Below are positions 11,801-21,481 of a stretch of 64,000 nt of DNA, one piece after another. How positions within the stretch are numbered: the stretch's first letter is position 1; each line of letters begins with the position of its first letter. The notes beneath the pieces are model-generated. The model saw only the letters and a list, made by a program, of their open reading frames with translations. It made no database searches and was not told where the DNA came from. This DNA is from Edaphochlamys debaryana (lineage: Eukaryota; Chlorophyta; Chlorophyceae; Chlamydomonadales). Location: contig JAEHOE010000118.1 in assembly GCA_016858145.1 (NCBI GenBank), positions 62,001 to 126,000 of the forward strand. Direction: 5' to 3'. Position numbers and translations under genes: made by a program.

Positions 11801-12023
11801 AGCCAATGGCAGGAGAGGATGCTCCGTTGGGGGAGGCGGGGGCGCCATTGCTGGGCGCCGGGGTCTGCGTGGAGACCGATTTCGCCGAGGGGCCCGCGGA
11901 TGGAGTGGCGATGGCCACACGGACCTGGCGCGGAGCCCTAGACGAGGGAGCCGCTACGAAGCCATGCTTTTGGACACCGGCATCAGTCCGCGGCGACCGC
12001 TGGGTAGGAGCACGAAGGAGCAT
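5845..12023 (-). CDS. ISN1: IMP-specific 5'-nucleotidase (ISN1 family)
   Basis: This enzyme dephosphorylates IMP to inosine in purine turnover. Twelve exons join in frame to 480 residues (the yeast enzyme is about 450): 12023-11780, 11454-11345, 9385-9290, 8897-8832, 8644-8540, 8314-8180, 7848-7733, 7456-7294, 7117-7028, 6765-6718, 6436-6329, 6006-5845. The HAD-like catalytic motif FDADGTLYADG lies at about residue 220. The C-terminal family block HVGDRFTDSGND is at about 430, with NGGND near 400. The N-terminal KGHLKEQ-DRLIDFMRRM block spans a 2-kb intron and fits the family's conserved start. Residues 1-81 are Arg/Ser/Ala/Pro-rich and resemble an organelle transit peptide (inference). The intron after exon 8 has a GC donor (CAG/GCAAGA). 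Confidence 0.9.
6215..6345 (-). repeat. Three copies of ISN1 exon 11 end
   Basis: The exon 11 3' end (sense CAGGTCACACCGCCAGAG) plus its GTGGGG donor and about 28 nt of G-rich intron are repeated in tandem, about 49 bp per unit. The copy ending at 6329 is the one continuous with the exon and gives the family-consistent junction YLQVTPPE-VLHVGD. Confidence 0.85.
8282..8415 (-). repeat. ISN1 exon 6 start duplication with introner-like motif
   Basis: Part of the exon 6 start (GACACGCTCAAGCTCATC) is copied upstream in sense at about 8412-8395. It is followed by a C-rich linker containing CTCGGCACGAAACACACACG (8368-8348), then a C-rich tract and CAG before the true exon at 8314. The linker matches one in the MYCBPAP-like gene almost base for base. 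Confidence 0.8.
9195..9312 (-). repeat. Duplicated ISN1 exon 3 end and donor
   Basis: About 25 nt of the exon 3 3' end (sense GTGGATCGCGGAGCATCGCC) with the AG/GTGGGG donor occurs twice, about 90 bp apart. The copy ending at 9290 is joined to the exon. Confidence 0.8.
11105..11345 (-). repeat. 22-23-bp tandem array beginning at ISN1 exon 2 donor
   Basis: In sense, the unit AGGTGGGGGGGCTTGGGTGG is repeated about ten times from the exon 2 donor into intron 2. Every unit carries an AGGTGGGG donor-like string. The other strand reads as C-rich repeats. The rest of the 2-kb intron (9386-11100) is C-rich on the + strand and shows nothing else I can name, apart from a 25-bp repeat shared with 27419-27443. 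Confidence 0.8.
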
Positions 12024-12309
12024 TGCAAGGTGTGGCGCTCAGGTCGTGGGCATGGACAGGCGGCGGAAGCGGCTGGACTAAGCTGGCTAAGACGTCGTAA
12101 CTAGCGTCCTAGCCAGCTGTAATTGGTGCAGGCGGCGACTCGCAGCGGGTGCGCAGCGAGCGTTGAGCTCCGCGACCACGACAGCCAAGTGCGAATGCTA
12201 GCAGCGTGCAGCAAGCCCGTTCGGCAAAGAAGCCGTCGTGCTCAACACAACAGTCGGCAGTGCAACATTCTGGCAGCACGTCGGCATTGTGCCAAAAACG
12301 TGTTCACGT

Positions 12310-12627
12310 CTAACACGTTTGCACATTAGTGGTTGGGGCCCCCGCGCGCGTCGTCAGCATTTCCTCCAGCCACTCGTACAGCTGCAGGTTGCATCGGCGC
12401 CAATTCACCGAGTTGTTGACGCCGCGGGGCCAGCTCGCGAAAATGGCACTGGCGAGACGCCGCCGCGAGTCGCCGGGGACCGGACTGCCTTGCGATGGGA
12501 CCAGGTTGGCGACATCTTGCAGCGGGAGGAGCGTGGTTGCTGCGGCGAACACGTTGCGTCCGCCGCAGAATGTCCGGCATGCCTGCGATGGCGGGATCGC
12601 GCGCGCGGTCGCGGACGCGTGCAGATT
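12310..12627 (-). CDS. Possible terminal exon of a small unknown gene
   Basis: An open frame of 105 codons ending in TAG follows an acceptor-like sequence (CCGCCCCAG at 12636-12628). Codon use is G/C-rich at third positions, and the C-terminal part looks protein-like (SVNWRRCNLQLYEWLEEML). A possible upstream ATG exon lies near 12944, but joining is uncertain. No family is recognised. It sits between ISN1 and the MYCBPAP-like gene on the same strand and could instead be part of the ISN1 5' leader. Confidence 0.3.
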   Translation of the reverse strand, partial: NLHASATARAIPPSQACRTFCGGRNVFAAATTLLPLQDVANLVPSQGSPVPGDSRRRLASAIFASWPRGVNNSVNWRRCNLQLYEWLEEMLTTRAGAPTTNVQTC

Positions 12628-13833
12628 CTGGGGCGGGCGACGAGGGGAAAGGGCGACCGCAGGTTTCCAGGCCTGGGGCTGATCGGTGCCTGCAAAGGGG
12701 TGGGAGGGGAGCTGAGCACAGCCCTGTCTCGCGCCCCACTCCTGCCCTCTCCTGACTTTTGGGCGAGGGCCTGCTACGAGCTATGGGGGCAGCGGCCCGA
12801 GACGGGCGGACGAGCCTGGCAGTGGCAGTGCGGGCGGGGGACTGACGCCTCGGCGGAGGCGTGGACCGACGATGCCGACGCTAAGGACAGCACTCGCTGG
12901 CCCACGGCCTCCCTCGGACGCGGCTCCACGCCGCTCCCCCCCATGGTTCCTCCCGCCCCGTCCTTCTGCCACGGACCAGCGGCTTGATCCCCCCCCCCCA
13001 CTCGTACGGCACGAATGTTAGAAAAAGTGCGTCACGAAGTATCACAAACACCACTGAGGCACTGGCACATGTACCCAATCTGCCGCTGGGTCTTGAGTGG
13101 GGCCTGAGTGAGGTTAGTGCAAGTCATGACAGGGACTTGCGTTTTGGCTTCCAGGGGGCAAGCCCGTGAGGTATGTCGCTTGGCCCCAGCGTTCAGCGCT
13201 GTGACCCCAGGGGGTCCCTTCATTGTAAACACCGAGGACTGGGACTTCAGGCAGCCTCGATTGCAGGCCTTCACTTACAGCGGTCGAGCAAAGCGGCCAC
13301 CCATCCAGCCCAAAACCTGGTCAGCCCCGTGTCTTCCAGTTGCGCCCTCCGACCAGATGCGAAACCTGCTCCATTGACCCGACCCTCAAAGCCAAAAGGC
13401 CGACCGCACTGCTTGCCCTGGTCATGGCGCTGGCAGGCGTCCCCCCACCGTCCTCCCCCCCGGTTGATGTCTACCACCCCCTCCGCCCACCGTCCGCACT
13501 CCGCACGCCACAGGCCGCACAACCTCCCGCCGCTCGGCAGCAGGCGACTGGCTCTCCGGGCCGTACCCTCGCGCAATCGCTTGCCCTGCACGCCTGTTTG
13601 GAAACCCTCCGCTGCAGCCTCCAGCCGCTAACCGATGCGCACTCGGTCACTCGCCATCCGCCGCACCGCCCCCTGGCATGCCTGTCCCAAACCCCGCCTC
13701 AGGGCCCCGCCTCACCTTCCCGCCCGCTCCCCTCCCGCCCCCGCTGCCCCCGCCCCATACCCCCACTACCACCGCCTCACCTCACGCAGCCCCGCCGCCT
13801 CGCCCCAACCACCAGCCACCAACCGCCAACCGC
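12628..13833. other. Intergenic between ISN1 5' side and MYCBPAP-like 3' end
   Basis: Apart from the weak exon candidate nearby and a TGTAA signal on the minus strand at 13279-13275, nothing recognisable is seen. The long + strand open frames here are low-complexity or lack splice context. Confidence 0.4.
13275..13279 (-). terminator. Probable TGTAA poly(A) signal of the MYCBPAP-like gene
   Basis: TGTAA is the usual polyadenylation signal in volvocine algae. This one lies 555 nt past the stop codon at 13836-13834. The assignment is an inference from position only. Confidence 0.4.
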
Positions 13834-16800
13834 CTACCGGATGTCCGCGCGCGTGGGTATCCCCAGCCCCGTCCACGTGCGCAGCACACACAGCCGCTCC
13901 CAGTACAGCTCCTCCAGCAGGGGCGAGCGCACGGACGCGGCCTCGCCGGGCCCCACGGCCGGGACTCCGCCGGCGGGCGGCGCTAGGAAGGCGGCCAGGG
14001 CGGCGGCCGCGGCGGCGGCGGCGGCGGCGCCTGGGTCCGCCTCGCCACCCTCCGCCTGCACTGACGCCACGCGGGCTTGCTCCGCCGCCACCTGCGGCAC
14101 CGGGGAGGGGGGGGGAGGGGGGGTACATCACGGTGGTTGTGGGCGCAGGGCAGGGAAGGCCTGCTGTGCACTGTGCATGTGGCAGCACCGGGAGGCGGGG
14201 GAGGTGAGGAGGGGTCCGGGGGGGAGAGTGTGTGTGTGTGTGTGTGGGGGGGGGGGCACGACGAGGAGGAATGGTACAGGGGGCTTGGGCGCGAGGCGGC
14301 TGAGGCGGCCGAGCTTCTGGGTGTGCCGTACTGCCGTACCCGCTGCCGTACCTGCTCGTCCAGGGATCGGATGGTGGCCTCCAGCGCGTCCCCCGCCGCC
14401 ACCTTGTGCCGTACCACCTCGTCAGACAGGGAGTTGAGGGAGGTCTGGGGAGGCACCACGTGATGTGGGGTGGGGCACGAAACGGGGTGGGGTGGGTTGA
14501 GCAGATTGAGAGGGGAGGCAGATTGAAGGCGCGCAGGCCAAGGTGGTGGACGACCCTCTCTCACCTTGACCACGGCCATGGTGGCCTTGAGGGCCTTCTC
14601 ACGCCCCTTTCCCTGCCCTCCACCGCCCAAGCCCCTCCCCTATCCGCCCCCCTCCCTTTCCCCTTCTCCCCCCCTTGACCCCACCCCCCTCACCTTGACC
14701 ACTGCCTTGGTGGCGGTGAGGGCCTTCTCATGGAACAGCGGCTGCAGGTGCTCCACGGAGGGCAGCCCGGCGCCAGGCTCGGGAGGGGCAGCCGCCTCGC
14801 CAGAGGCCGTGGCGTCGCCCCCCTTGCCCCCCTTGCCGCCCTTGCCTCCGGCCTTGGCCCCCTTGGGCTTATCGGCCTTGCCGCCGTCCTTGGCCCCCGC
14901 CTTGGCCTCCTTGCCGCCGCCTACGGAGCCCGCTGACGCCTCCCCGTCCGCCTCGCCCTCGCCCTCGCCGTCGCCGGCGGCGGCGTTGGCCCCTCCGCCC
15001 GCCGCCGCAGCCTCTGCCGCCTGCGCAATGAGCGAGTGTGTGGGAGGGTTACGCCAGTGCCCAAACGCGCCGTTGTGGCACCGCGACACAGGCCGCTCGC
15101 GCCCTCAGAAACCTTGCCTCGGCACAGCGCACTCGCACTCTCCATCCATCCTCCACCCATCCTCCCAGCATGCCCCCCTCGCCTGCTTTCTTTGCCTCCC
15201 GAAACCACACCGCATGCACCCATACGATCCGACCCAACACCTGCTCTGCCCCCCCCCCACCTGCTTTGCCTCCAGGTCTAGGCGTATGGCGTTGAAGCGG
15301 TCCTCCAGAGAGTCCACCAGCCGCCCCACCAGCACACGCATGGCGCGCCGCACCACCTGGGGGGGATGGGATGGGGTGGGGGGGTAGGCAAGGTGTGGTG
15401 CTAGTAGACTAAGGAGTTGAGTGGGTGGTGATGGCCCCAGCAGACTTGATTGACCCCACCAGGCTTGGTGGAAGGGGGAGATGACGGATTCGTTTGACCC
15501 CGGGTTAGGAGGGAGTCAAGGGGACAACCAAGGCAACCCTTCCCCGCCCTTGTCCGCCCCACCTTGCGGTTGCTCGACGGCACGCGCGCCCGCGCCTTGG
15601 CCGCGTCCGCCCTCGCGGCCAGGGCCGGCGCTACAGCCGGCGCAGCTGCCGCCAGCTCCGCCAGCAGCGCGTCCAGGACCGACAGGGAGGGGCCCGTGTC
15701 GGGCCAGGCGGCGGGGTACTTGGGCGGGGGCGGGGGCGGCTCCTCCTCGGCGCCGGGCTTCTTCTTGCCGCGGGGGGACACGGGGGCTGTGGGGGGGGGG
15801 TACAGAAGGGGGGGCCGAGGGTGATGGTGGGGGTGGGGAGGGGAGGGGTAGGGTGAGGGTGGGGTGAGGTTGCAGGGACCCCTCTATCCCGCCCTGTGGC
15901 TCTGCCCTCCGCCAAAGGCGCACACCATGCCGTACGCCGCTGCCCCCTTGGCGCCCACCTTTCCCGCATTTCCGCGCCCGCCCTCCCGCTCTCACGCTTT
16001 TTCTTCCTCTTGGCGTCCTCGTCCGCCGGGGGCTTGAGCGCCAGAGTGAGGGCGGCGTTGGCCTCCGCGTACACCTCGGACAGCTCGGCCTGGGGGGGGG
16101 GGGGCAAAGGGGGGGATTGGAGGTTGGGGCGACGGGGGCGGAGGGTGAAGGCTAGAGAGGGTGAAGGAGGGAGAAACGGGTTCGGGAGGCATAGCCTTCG
16201 AGCTGCCGGGCCTCACAGGGTCATGATTACCCGTGGCAACAGTGCCCACGTGCTCATGCTCTCTTCCTGCGTCCTCGTCCAGAGCCCCCCCCCCAATTTG
16301 GGGATCGGGAACGGAAACTGTGGAGCCAGCCCCCGAACCCCAGGGACCCGGGCCCTGGTGATCATGCCTCCTGGCGCCTCGACCGCCTGCCATCCCCCCC
16401 CCTCGCACCGTGCCGGGTGTGCTGGCCGCCCCGTCCCGCGCCCCCCCCCCCTCGCACCTGCACGCCCGGCGAGTGGAAGAGCGGCGGCCAGGTGTAGGCC
16501 CCCCCCTCGGAGGTGCAGCCGTTGGCTCGGTCCCATGCGTCCGCCGCCATGGACTCCTCGGGGGGCTCGGAGGGCACAGGCCTGCAGAACGGTGGGGGGT
16601 GGGGGGTGGGGGATTTGCGAGGCCGAACATGGGCGGCCGCTGCGTCAGAGCCCCACCTTCGCCCCTCCCCATGCAAGATGCAACCCCCCTCTCGCACGCC
16701 CCGCCCCGGGACCGATCTCCACCCCCCCGAACGCCAAGACCCCACCTCCGCGGGGGTCCCGCTGCACCCGCTCCACTTGCCCCCCTGCCAAAATACACAC

Positions 16801-19800
16801 GCTCCTCCCCTCCCCCCTTTCCCCCCTCCACCCGCCCCACCTCCGCGGCATGCGCACGTCCCTCAGCACCCGCTCCAGCGCCGCCGCCACCAGCGCCGCC
16901 TTCTCCCGCTCCCCCAGCTGGGAGACCAGGGCGGCGCGGCCGGGGGCGGAGGGGTCGCGCAGCTCGGCCTGGCCGCGCAGCTGCAGGCTGGGGATGGGGG
17001 CCTGCGGGTGGGGTGGGTGGGGGGTAGAGGGGGGTAAGGGGGGGGGGGGGAATTGAGCGTGTTTGGGGAGGGTGGGGGAGGGCGAGATGGAGTAGGGGTT
17101 GAGCTGCTGGTCCTGGTTCTGCTCGCGCGCACGCACACGTCGGCCGAGCTTCCTCCTTGCACGCTGCCTACCGTACTTGCCCGTACTAGCCTCGCTAAAA
17201 TCTCCAAACCAACAATGGCAGGGAGCCTTTCCCCTCTTCCCCCCCAGCCCCTGCCTCCCTCTCCTTCCCCCCCCCTGTCGCCCCCCTACATTCCCACCTG
17301 CAGCGGCGGCTCCGTGACCAGCTCCCAGGTCTCCCGGAAGGTGCCCGCCACCCGCGCCTCGAATGTCACCGCCACCTCCAGGGACTGACCGGGCTGCAGC
17401 ACGCCCGACTGATGGGGGGGTGGAGGTGGGTGGGTAAGGGAGCTGGCGGGGGGTCCCGAGGTTGTCGGGGAAAGAGCGGCGGGGAAAGCACGTGCAAGCG
17501 GGGGCCGCATCACACACGCGGGCAGCAGATCAGCACCGCACAGCACACACCGCCCGCGCCCACCACCCCCTTGGCCCCCCCCCCCAACCCCTTCCCCCAC
17601 CTGCAGGGACGCCACGAAGCGCCTCGCTCTGCCCCTGCTCCTGCCCCCCCATGGTGCCGCGACCCCCCCCCTCCCCAACGCCCCCACCCCAACCCCACCC
17701 CCCTCTCCCCCACCCGGCCCCTTCCCCCACCTGCAGCGACGCCACGAAGCGCGGCGGCTGCGCCAGCTCCGTGGCTGCGTGGGCGTGCTGCGGCGCGGGC
17801 CGGCGCCTCCAGGCCCAGGCCAGGGCGGCGGTGCCGGTGCTCCGCAGCGTGACGGCCCCTCGGGCGGTGTCCCCCGTGTGGCAGCCCAGGGAGAGCAGGG
17901 GGGAGGACAGGGCCACGTGGGGGCCGGGCAGGGGGGCTAGGGCCCGGGCTGCGGCCTCCTCGGCCGCCCGCGCCGCCTCCTCCGCCTCGAGGGCGGCGCG
18001 GAGCTGGGCCTGCGGGCAAAGGAGGGGGTGGGGTGGGGTGGGGTGGAGGGTGTGCGGGAAAGGATGAGGCGGGGCCGAAGGGGGAAGTGGGGCAAGGGGT
18101 GTGTGGGTCGGAGGAGGCTCGTGGGACTTCTGACACGGTGGTCCGGAGTCCGCCGTTTCCGCTGCGGTGCCCCTCCCTCGTCTCCGCCTCCAATCCCAGC
18201 CGTCCAGCCCCTGCCCCCCCCCCCCCCCCCCGGCGCCCGTCTTGCGTGCGCGGCCGCTTTCCTTCCCTCGCCACTTCCTACCCCTCCATCCGCCTTGGTC
18301 GCTGCCTCTTGCCCTCCCTAACCAAAGCCGTCACCCCCCCCCCATCCCCCCCCACCTCCATCTCGTCCTTGACCGCCCGGTAGGCCTCGAAGGACTCGGG
18401 GGCGTGCCCCGCCACGTGCCCCTCCACCTCCTGAGGGGGGGGGGAAGGGGGGGGGTGAGAAGGGTGAGGGCCAGCCGGCCAACACCTCAGGCAACCCCAG
18501 CTCTAGATAGCAAGGCCTGCCTGCCTGCCTGCCTGCCTCCTGATGCCCTCCATGTTCATGCCAGCAGAGCAAGTACGAGGCCGCCAAATCCCCCCTTTCC
18601 CCCCACCTGCAGGGTGATGGGCGCGTGCGCCAGGGCCGCCAGCTGCCCCTCCCTTGCCTCTCCTTCCCCTCCCCCCACCTTGCCTCCCTTGCCTCCCCCC
18701 CCCTACCCCCTCTTGCCTCTCCCCCCCCCACACCTGCAGGGTGATGGGCGCGTGCGCCAGGGCCGCCAGCTGCCCCTCCAGCGCCTCCCCCGCCACCACC
18801 AGGGAGCCGAAGTCCGGGTCGTGCGGGGCCAGCGAGCGGAGGCGGGTGCCGTACTCGGCCACGCGCTGGCGCAGCACCTGTACGGCAGGGTTACGGTTAC
18901 GGTTAGGTTACCGCGCGGGTTGCGGAGGGTCAAGCCTTGGCTACAGATGTTTGTGACTCCACTAGGGCTTCGGGGATTCAAGGGGCTCGCTCCCAGCAAT
19001 GCCACCCTCCCTCCCTCCTTCCCTCCCTCTTCCCCCATCGTCTTCCCTCACCTCTCCATCCTCCCACGCGCGCCCCCGCGCCGACAGCGACCGCCCAAGT
19101 GGCGGCTTGCCCCTCAGGCCCGTCATGCTGCCGCCGCCCGGCAGCATGGTGGGGGGGTGCACGGGCAGGCGCAGGGAGGAGCCGGGGGGGCCCAGGGGGT
19201 CCAGGGGGCGGCCCACGCGGGCGGCACGGGTGGCGGGCAGCTCGTGGGGCCGCTCCTGGGGGGGCGGCGGACGGGGGGGCGAGGAAGGAAGGGGGGTGGG
19301 CGTTGGACAGTGGGCGGAGTGCAGAGGGTGACAAGGTAGCAGCGGCTGCTTCCTCCCCCCTCCCCTCCCCTCCTCTCCCCTCTCCTCTCCTCCCCCCTCC
19401 TCCCCTCCCCTCCCCCCTCACGTGTATCTTGATCGCCAGGCCGGAGAAGATGCTGCCCAGCGGCAGGATGCGCTCCCAGGCGTCACGCAGGCTGGCGGTC
19501 CACACCTGGGGGGCCAGCGGGGATTTGGGGGGAGGGTAAAGGGGGTGAGGAATGGTGAGGAGGGTTTGCAGGGGGCGAGCGGGATAGGCAAGGCAGGCAC
19601 AGATGCACAATACACGCCTGGGACGGCAAGCCCACCAAGACTGCCCTCCAGGGCTGGGGCGTTGGCCTAGCGCCTTTCCGCGGCATCAAAGCTCTTGCCC
19701 CCTGCCAACCTCACACCCCCTCCCGCCCCACGACCCCCGCCACCACCACCACCACCCGCTCACCTCGTCCGGCTTGAGGCACCCCCCGCTGCCCCCCGCT

Positions 19801-21062
19801 CCTCCCATCTCCCCCCCCCGCTCCTCCCACACACCCCACCTCGTCCGGGTTGAGCCCGCGTGCGTCACGGGGCTGTGCGCGGTACAGCAGCTCCGTCAGC
19901 TCGCCACGGGTGCGCCAGGCGGGGCCTGGCGGGCGAGGGCAGGGCGATGAGGCGTCCACGTTCGCCGCTGCCTCTCCCCTCCTCCCTGCCCTCGTGCCCT
20001 CCGCAAACCCCCCACCTGTCCGCCTGGACCTCCCCTTCCGCTCTGCAACCCGTCAAAGAGCATCACCTCCCCCCCCAACCCCCCGTTCCCCCCCCTCAGC
20101 CGCCCCTCCACACCCACCTCGCGCCATGGCCAGCTCCGTTGTCGGCCGCCCCACCTTGCTCGCCAGGCCCGACTGAACGCCCTCCCACTTGGCCTGCTGC
20201 TGCTCGAACTTTCCGAGGCGCCGCGTCTCGGCTCCGAACTTGAGGGCCTCGGCGATGGTGCGGTTGGCGAGGGGCTCGCCCGCTAGTGGCGGAAACACGG
20301 TCGAGGGCTGCAGGGTCTGGGTCGGGGGCGGCAGGGCCGTGGCCGAGGCGCCCATGCCGTGCGCCTTGCGGGCGGTGTGTATGTTGTTGAGCTGCTGCTG
20401 GTAGAGGGCCCTGGGTGGGGGGTGGGGGGGTGGGGGGGGAAGCGTGTGTGTTTCTTGCCGAGGGGGGCGGGACGGGGCGGGGGATGTTGTTGAGCTGCTG
20501 CTGGTAGAGGGCCCTGGGGGGTGGGGGGGAAGAAGGGAGGTTGGGGGGGGGGAATTGGAGGGTGGGGAGGAGGGAGATGGGAAGGGGAGGAGGGACAAGG
20601 GTGGCAAGGAGGGAGAGGGCGACGGGCAGGGCAGAGGGTGAGCTGCAGTGGCTGGGTGGTGCTGGCGCCCGCCCGCCCTTACATTCTTGAGGGGTACAGC
20701 CGGCCCCCGTTGTCCGTGGGTGCCAGCGTGGTTGGCACGCTAGACCCTCGACCCACCGCACGCCACCCCCTGTGACCCACGCAGAGGCTCCACCCCTCCG
20801 CTCCGGCCCACCTGGCCTGGCACAGCTCCCGATAGGAGCGGATGAACGCCACGCCATTGTCCGGCGAGATGGTGGCAGCGAACCACACCTCCGGGGGGAA
20901 CTCGCTGACATCGGTGACGCTGAAGACGTCGGGTGCCGGTGGGGGCTTGGGCGGGGGAAGAGTGGACGCTAGCTTCTCCTGGAACTCGCCTACGTCGCCG
21001 AGCACCTTGTACGCCTTAACCTTGCGCGGCAAGGGCGCCGGGGCGTCCCCAGCGGTCACCAT
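13834..21062 (-). CDS. FAP147: MYCBP-associated protein family, probable central-apparatus protein FAP147
   Basis: Seventeen exons join in frame to 967 residues, close to animal MYCBPAP: 21062-20812, 20410-20118, 19925-19840, 19505-19422, 19255-19052, 18877-18734, 18430-18356, 18009-17731, 17408-17298, 17001-16841, 16581-16458, 16089-15996, 15786-15563, 15356-15261, 15020-14694, 14444-14352, 14091-13834. Residues about 380-509 form an ASH/Hydin-like Ig module (RSTGTAALAWAW..., then LQPGQSLEVAVTFEA and GTFRETWEL). A Gly/Lys/Ala-rich linker lies at 743-851 and an Ala run near the C terminus. From family knowledge, the Chlamydomonas MYCBPAP homologue is a C2a-projection protein of the ciliary central pair; orthology is inferred. 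Many exon edges are duplicated. It shares a divergent promoter with the PSMD9 gene. Confidence 0.8.
14560..14745 (-). repeat. Diverged duplicate of exon 15 end (MYCBPAP-like gene)
   Basis: The exon 15 3' end (encoding EKALTATKAVVK, then GTGAGG) has a second copy about 130 bp downstream in sense, near 14600-14564 (EKALKATMAVVK, then GTGAGA). Use of the second donor would change the protein. Confidence 0.7.
17595..17770 (-). repeat. Duplicated exon 8 end and donor (MYCBPAP-like gene)
   Basis: The exon 8 end (sense GCGTCGCTGCAG/GTGGGGGAAG) recurs about 125 bp downstream near 17625-17600 as GCGTCCCTGCAG/GTGGGGGAAG. Only the copy ending at 17731 joins the upstream exon. Confidence 0.75.
18605..18785 (-). 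repeat. Duplicated exon 6 end and donor (MYCBPAP-like gene)
   Basis: About 50 nt of the exon 6 3' end (sense AGCTGGCGGCCCTGGCGCAC through ATCACCCTGCAG) is present twice, about 127 bp apart. The functional copy ends at 18734. Confidence 0.85.
19750..19860 (-). repeat. Duplicated exon 3 end (MYCBPAP-like gene)
   Basis: The exon 3 end (CTCAACCCGGACGAG/GTGGGG, ending at 19840) has a diverged copy CTCAAGCCGGACGAG/GTGAGC about 77 bp downstream in sense. Confidence 0.7.
20385..20520 (-). repeat. Exon 2 start duplication with introner-like motif (MYCBPAP-like gene)
   Basis: The first ~30 nt of exon 2 (GGCCCTCTACCAGCAGCAGC onward) is copied upstream in sense at 20519-20490. It is followed by a linker with CTCGGCAAGAAACACACACG, then C-rich sequence, CCCAG and the true exon at 20410. 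Linker and position match the ISN1 exon 6 case. Confidence 0.85.
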
Positions 21063-21481
21063 GGCTGACCGCGCCCCACAACAGTTCTGCCCGTTCACTC
21101 AGACTGGGTGTCGCATACTGTAGGATAGCACCTTGGGGTAGAGGCTCGTTGTGAGAGGACGAAATGCGGGTGTCTGTGTGTCCTCTTGCTACGCTATTCT
21201 TCGTCTTTCATATGTCTTACGAAGCCAAATAGGCTAGGGTGACGTCGGAACTGGTCGCGAGTCGTGGCTTGCTGTGTCCGGCGACTTGCTCGAAGTCCGA
21301 GCATCGCATCGGGGTTTGGGTTTTCCAGACTTCACGCTTCTCTGACCCGCACGACATCAATCTGTAAGAAGCAGTAGGCACTACCGATACCAGAGCAGAA
21401 CAACGGGCTACAGCTGCACGCGCCCTCGGCGGATCTGCAACACACCTCTCGAGAGCGTCGCGCCACCCTTTGATGTGCACG
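21063..21481. promoter_or_regulatory. Divergent promoter region, MYCBPAP-like gene / PSMD9
   Basis: Only 419 bp separate the two ATGs, which point away from each other. Both core promoters and 5' leaders must lie here. The segment is less GC-rich than the surrounding exons. No specific motif can be assigned. Confidence 0.6.

Noticed and set aside
18885..18915. Telomere-like GGTTAC repeats
   Set aside because: Only three imperfect units within an intron; not the volvocine TTTTAGGG repeat.
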